A stretch of DNA of 64,000 nucleotides from Artemia franciscana (lineage: Eukaryota; Arthropoda; Branchiopoda; Anostraca; Artemiidae), in assembly GCF_032884065.1 (NCBI RefSeq), contig NW_027062617.1, forward strand, positions 806,001 to 870,000. The letters run 5' to 3'. The position numbers were made by a program, and so were the translations under genes. Of this stretch, positions 59,601 to 64,000 are shown piece after piece; positions within the stretch are counted from its first letter, which is position 1, and each line of letters opens with the position of its first letter. Below the pieces are notes generated by a model. It was not told where the DNA came from and searched no databases. It worked only from the letters and a program-made list of their open reading frames with translations.

Positions 59601-61023
59601 ATGTCTACAACCCCAAGGCTAAAGATCTCACCACTACCTTCATCTTGAACAGGAGCATTATCATAAGGAGTGTGTATTAGTTTTTCCTCAAAAATATTTA
59701 ACGTCACACTTTCTTTCGATTGAGCACTAGAATCTGACTCGGTGTAACCCAAGGTTTCTCTTGTCATAGAGATTCCTGAAGTAGTTTCTATTGATTCAGA
59801 AATAGAACTCATTGTGCTTAAAAAGAGAATTATGTCATCCTCGTCTTCTTCTTGACCGGACATAGGACTTCCAGATGCATCAATACTATCATCTATAATA
59901 CTGGTAACATTCACTTCGAGTTTTTCACTGACATAAGATTCTAGCTCATCGACTATACTAGTTGTACTTGACTGACCGCTACTCTCTGACTGGATATTAA
60001 CTGACGCTTCATTTATATTGAAAATGCCTGAACCAGATTCAACTAAATAATCAAATTCAGTCGTAGTGCTTGTAAGGAAGACAACTTCGTCTTCAGCTTC
60101 CTCTCCACTTGAAATGAAGTTTCCTGATCCGTCAATACTTTCATTATAAATACTAGCTACATCAGTTCCCAATTTTTCACTATTGGCAAATTGTATTCCA
60201 TCAACAACAAAGTCACCGGAACCAGTACCCATTAGTATGTCTTTAATAGACTCCTCAATAATCCCACTACCTAGGTCACTTATGCCAAAAATTTCTTCAT
60301 GAATCACAGTGGCTACATTGTTGAAACTGGTGGTGCTATTGTCTTGACCAGAAGCTTCAATAGTATCAAAGCCTTCTTGGCCAAGGTTGTCAGATTCTTG
60401 AGTAGTTACACTTAAGTCATATGCCTCGGTTTTTAAGGTAAGGAGGTTAATATCTGGTAGATTAGTTGTTACACCGGTAAAGTAAGTATTCTGGTCTATT
60501 GCTTCTTCCTTTTCTATATCATATTCTATATTATGTTCAGTGAAGGTATAACCTTCAGGGAATTCTGAACTTTGTGTAGTTGATAGAACGCTTTCCGTAA
60601 ATTTGCTATTGTTGCTGATTGTCGGTTTTTCAGCTTCCAATTTTTCAGTGGCTGTTATTTCCACAATCAGTGGTGTAGCACCATCATATTTTTCAGTTAT
60701 TGTCATAATATTATATTCCTTTTCATCAAATAAATCTTCAAGCTGGATTTTGGTAGTAAGCTCTACATTTTCTAGATTATCATTACTTTCTAATTCAGCT
60801 TGGGTCACTCTAATCTCATCGTACACACTAGCGTCTTGGGTTGCAGTGTTTGGAGACTCTGTCATAACTGAGACTTGATCTAAAATATTTTCGCCTTTTT
60901 CTTGAATAAAAGTTTCCTCAGTTGTAACTATTGAAACTTCCGCAGTTGATGCTGTTGGAAAAAAACTCTGATGTGTTACTTTCGTTGTGAAGTTGAATGG
61001 TCTCGGTCTCGTAAAACCCACTT
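56645..61023 (-). CDS. Giant exon of a proteoglycan-like extracellular protein
   Basis: Minus-strand reading frame of 1459 codons behind a strong acceptor ('tattttctttttctttgcag', AG at 61025-61024). The Met codon further upstream lies in intron, so the exon starts at 61023 in phase 1. Composition is rich in Ser, Thr, Glu, Asp and Gly with no Cys-rich domain and no membrane segment. Between about 250 and 600 codons from the exon start there are many acidic Ser-Gly sites ('DLGSGIIEES', 'ASDGSGEGF', 'TGSGASIVHELGSGYGEY'), the pattern of glycosaminoglycan attachment. The rest holds about seven repeats of ~90-111 residues, each beginning 'IEIDLGA.SNEELLD', one lacking that motif; two (57896-58228 and 58229-58561) are nearly identical DNA with a 333-bp period. 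It is probably a secreted matrix or mucin-like proteoglycan core. The frame ends at TAG 56645, or splices earlier at GAAG|GTAGAT (exon end 56653), which makes a 4371-bp phase 1-1 exon. Family not recognised. Confidence 0.75.
57037..58850 (-). repeat. In-frame coding repeats of the proteoglycan-like exon
   Basis: 'atttcaat.....tcac' (IEID) landmarks at about 57037, 57324, 57891, 58224, 58557 and 58827, plus a variant at 57598, give periods of 270-333 bp. The two 333-bp units differ at only a few positions, showing recent duplication or gene conversion. Confidence 0.85.
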
Positions 61024-61755
61024 CTGCAAAGAAAAAGAAAATATTAATATAATTAGGTGAGGCGCATCTATAAATTAGAATTAACACAATTCCATTGCAA
61101 CTAAAGCTGCCAACCTTAAGAATTTATTAAAAAGAAGCTGATCAAAACCTCGACTTTATACCTCATAGGCAAAAGGGTCTTTCATACACTTATCCTTCTA
61201 TCACTTTATATCAAATTTTTCTCTAATTTTTTATGCCAAATTTATTTCTCATGGACAGTAGAAAAATAATTTATTTGTGAAAGTAACAACGTTTATCTTA
61301 ACGTCCTTCTGGGACACTTATTTTCATTGAAAAAAATATCCAAAAAGGAAAAATACCGCATTGTTTTATTTAGTTTCTTTTTAGCTTCATTTTAAGAAAA
61401 TCAGTAAAATCCCCCCCCCCTTAAACTCTTCTTAATTTGCGCCACTGACGGCTTTAACTTTTAAATTGTATTTTTGCGGTAATCATCTTTTACATGGTAT
61501 TTGAAGTTTTTTTTTTTATGAAACATTCCAGTTTGTAAACGTTCGTGAAAACGTATTGGCGATTTCGCAGCAGGTGTAGAAGTATCCATATGGCTGGTTT
61601 TCATGGTATAACATACGACAAACGCTTTTAGCCAAACATCGTGATAATAAAGACAGCCTGATAAAAAAGTAAGGGTAACGAATAATAAACCGGCAAAAAA
61701 GGTTTGGGTGTGGATTATTAGTACAAGATAATAATAAGATAACATTTATTTCCAA
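61024..61755. other. Intron upstream of the giant exon (inferred)
   Basis: A polypyrimidine tract and acceptor sit at its left edge. No earlier exon, signal peptide or promoter could be identified up to the RTE remnant. Confidence 0.5.
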
Positions 61756-62500
61756 TATAAAATTTTGCGAGTACAGGGCGCTAGAATAGGCTTGAAAATT
61801 AATGTGAAGAAGACTAAGTCACTAAGGCTAGGAATAAGTGAAGATGAAAAGGTGACGTTGGGTAACGAAAAGATTGATCAGGTTGGCAGCTTCACTTACC
61901 TTGGTAGTATTATTAGTAAAGACGGTGAGAGCAGTGAAGATGTTAAAAGTAGAATAGCTAAGGCTCAGGGTGTTTTTTCACAGTTAAAAAAAGTTTGGAA
62001 GAATAGAAAGATAAGTCCGCAAACCAAGATTAGAATATTGGAAGCTACAGTGATGACAGTGGTCAAATATGGTTCTGAAGCATGGCTGCCCCGAAAAGCA
62101 GATGAAAATTTACTAGATGTTTTCCAGAGACATTGCCTACGGATTGTTCTGGGTACTCAGCTGACTGACCGTATTTCAAACAGAAGGTTGTTTGAAAAAT
62201 GTGGTTCAATCCCGCTTTCTAAGGCTATAACGAAAGAAAGGTTGAGATAGCTAGGCTAAAGTCTGCGGATGAAGGATGGCAGATTGCCGAAGATTGTCCT
62301 TTTTGGCCAACCGTCTGGGGCTACACAAAAAGCAGGTCGTCCTTGTCTGGGTTGGGAGGATGTCATAAATAGAGATCTAAGGGAAATGAGAACTTCCTGG
62401 GAGGGTGTAAAGAGGGAGGCCTTGAATAGATTAGGTTTTGGAGGAGCATGCGTAGCTGTGTTGGCCTCAGGCGGCCTGGTGCTGCAGTGAGTTATTATTA
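61756..62500 (+). pseudogene. RTE-type LINE remnant: reverse transcriptase C-terminal region
   Basis: Open 61765-62250: 'IGLKINVKKTKSLRLG', 'QVGSFTYLGSIISKDGES', 'DVKSRIAKAQGVFSQLKK', 'KIRILEATVMTVVKYGSEAW' and 'FQRHCLRIVLGTQLTDRISN'. This is the region after the RT catalytic core in RTE-like elements. A stop (TAG at 62248) and frame change lead into 'GRPCLGWEDVINRDLREMRT' and 'SWEGVKREALNRLGFGG' (to 62487). A TTA microsatellite (about 62490-62512) marks the 3' end, as is usual for this clade. The catalytic motifs are absent (5' truncation near 61756), so it cannot move. Related copy: 50596-51710. Confidence 0.85.
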
Positions 62501-62512
62501 TTATTATTAGTA

Positions 62513-62814
62513 GTAATATAAAATTAAAATATTCAAACGTAAATAATACACAAAATCCCCACAAAGGCTCTAAGGCCTGTCAAGGGAGGTAAAATTAAAC
62601 ATACTATTCAAACGGAAATTCATAAACAGTAGATAACAATAAAATACAAAACAATCATAATATAACCACTGTCTCCTCGTTACATGGCATAAACGCCAAA
62701 TTTCCAGCTCCTATGCTTCAATCACCAAATCTGCCTAAAGATTCAATAGTCCACTCTTTACAAGTATTCAAAAGGCTATTGCTCAGCCGCTACTATAGGC
62801 AAAAAAGGTAAATA
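62513..62814. other. No recognisable feature
   Basis: Short spacer between the RTE 3' end and the SINE tail. Confidence 0.4.
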
Positions 62815-63000
62815 ATACGGCATTAGACTTTACAGTCCCTACCGGCAGTGCTGATCTTCGTTTCTTGGCCCTTCAGCCAGAACGTGCAATGGGGGCCAAC
62901 CATCCTGTGCTTTCGCACACCCTTCCTGTTTACCTTTTCCAGATTTCTCCAGGTACCCATTTAAAGCTGGGTCGACTCTGGCTTAGCTTACAGAGTCTGA
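62815..63000 (-). mobile_element. SINE fragment (body and tail)
   Basis: On the minus strand 'agccagagtcgacccagctt' + 'taaatgggtacctggagaaa' then 'ggctgaagggccaagaaacg' + 'aagatcagcactgccggtag' and 'aatgccgtattatttacctt'. It contains both modules that are seen separately in the copies at 54406, 18800 and 17156, so it shows they belong to one family. The tRNA-like head is not recognisable. Confidence 0.7.
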
Positions 63001-63299
63001 GCTACTATAGGCAGCAGCTCTATTCTGGATATTTTTGGAAAAGCCTCAAAAATCAATAATTGGCTCTTTGTTTTTTCGATTAGCCAAGTACCTTCTCTAA
63101 AATTAACACCATGCACACAAAGTAGCTTTCTAATTCGGCCCTAGAGCTTAGTTGACCTAGTAGCAGTTAGTAGCAGCTAATCTTAGTAATTGAGCTTAGT
63201 TAAAGACTAGTAGCAGTTGAAAAACTTTTTAACCGGTGATAAACCAAACCTTAGTTCTAACACGCGAATTGGCAAGTGCGCTATTTTTAGTTTCTATTC
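63001..63299. other. Spacer with 'tagtagcag' short repeats
   Basis: Repeated 'agtagcagttagtagcagc' and 'gagcttagtt' phrases at 63145-63215; nothing else. Confidence 0.4.
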
Positions 63300-63850
63300 C
63301 TTTTTTTTTTTTTTCAGAAGCTATTGAATTTTTTTACTGAATTTTTACACACTTTTTATTTTTGTTCTCTTTTTTTACCTTTGTTTCTATTCTTTTCTAT
63401 CTCTTACTCAGTCATTGTACTCTAGCAGTATCAAAAAAATTTTGAAATTTATTAAAATATTAGTATTATACGCTATTTAATTAATAAGTTCATTTATTTT
63501 TTTATTTTTTCAGAAGCTATTGAATTTTTGTTTTACTGAATTTTATACACACTTTTTATTTTTGTTCTCTTTTCTTATCTTTGTTTCTATCCTTTTCTAT
63601 CTCTTACTCAGTCATTGTACTCTAGCTGTATCAAAAAAATTTTGAAATTTATTAAAATATTAGTATTATATTCTATTTAATTAGTAAGTTCATTTATTAA
63701 TTTTTCTTTTTTCAGAAGCTAAAGAATTTTTTTTTACTGAATTTTTTACATACTTTTTATTTATTTTTTCTCTTTTCTTACCTTTGTTTCTATCCTTTTT
63801 GATCTCTTACTCAGTCATTGTACTCTAGCTGAATAAAAAAAAAATTTATT
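63300..63850. repeat. ~200-bp tandem array, three units
   Basis: 'cagaagctattgaatttttt', 'tctatctcttactcagtcat' + 'tgtactctagc' and 'taagttcatttatt' recur; unit starts at 63317, 63511 and 63714. Confidence 0.9.
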
Positions 63851-64000
63851 AAAATACTACTTTTATATGCTATTTAATTAACGAAAGAAATCTACTGTGA
63901 TTTTTTTTTACTTTTTTTTTGTAATTTTTACACTGCTATATGTTCATGAATATGGTGTTATCAGTTTTATGTCAGCTTTTAAGAATATTTTTTCTTTAGA
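63851..64000. other. AT-rich end of window
   Basis: No feature recognised. Confidence 0.4.

Noticed and set aside
57920..60878. Plus-strand ORFs of 65-92 residues opposite the giant exon
   Set aside because: Antisense shadows; several repeat because the sense exon has tandem repeats.

Overview
This is eukaryotic nuclear DNA, AT-rich and dominated by repeats. It is most likely from an arthropod, possibly a crustacean. That placement is an inference from the mix of Penelope-like elements (PLEs), RTE-type and CR1/Jockey-type LINEs, a Helitron end with CTAG, tRNA-derived SINEs, and GT-AG intron borders. There are no operons, rRNA genes or host tRNA genes. Very little of the window is host coding sequence.

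Layout. 1-2945: a ~180-bp satellite interrupted by a palindromic dispersed repeat (called family HP here). 3195-4434: a second HP copy, ending in an assembly gap (4435-4492). 4493-14692: a cluster of near-identical ~2.89-kb PLE units, two full-length on the minus strand, one on the plus strand, and two truncated pieces meeting head to head at 10848/10849. 14693-15414: a Helitron 3' part with two terminal hairpins, then a (TA)n tract. 16780-18460: a ~280-bp tandem array. 18800-19110: a tRNA-derived SINE. 19868-20050: a (CT)n tract. 22230-22358: a candidate host exon (minus) with cysteine spacing like the Ly6 fold. 23640-26045: a decayed CR1/Jockey-type LINE. 26050-34890: a giant foldback-like inverted repeat, with divergent terminal arms, ~30-bp subterminal repeats in opposite orientations and a central hairpin. 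34890-37527: several smaller arrays and a repeat in inverted orientation to one at 23066. 38500-38826: an unrecognised broken coding fragment. 39160-43150: a ~290-bp array carrying a second PLE lineage. 43165-44840: short duplications. 45410-48085: an HP copy split by a third PLE lineage. 50596-51710: an RTE remnant interrupted by the 3' end of another LINE. 52245-53490: another HP copy. 54410-54610: a SINE. 56645-61023: a 4.4-kb open exon (minus) of a Ser/Thr/Glu-rich, Ser-Gly-containing, proteoglycan-like extracellular protein with ~90-111-residue repeats. 61756-62500: a second RTE remnant. 62815-62995: a SINE tail. 63300-63850: a ~200-bp array.

How the parts relate. The proteoglycan-like exon and the Cys-rich exon are on the same strand, and both have lengths divisible by 3 and phase 1-1 borders. 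They could belong to one extracellular-matrix gene whose ~34-kb intron holds most of these transposons; this is inference only. The PLE units each encode a reverse transcriptase followed by a GIY-YIG endonuclease. Their junctions carry a compact hammerhead-ribozyme-like motif. No PLE copy has an uninterrupted frame as assembled, but the copy at 7600-10202 is one base away from one.
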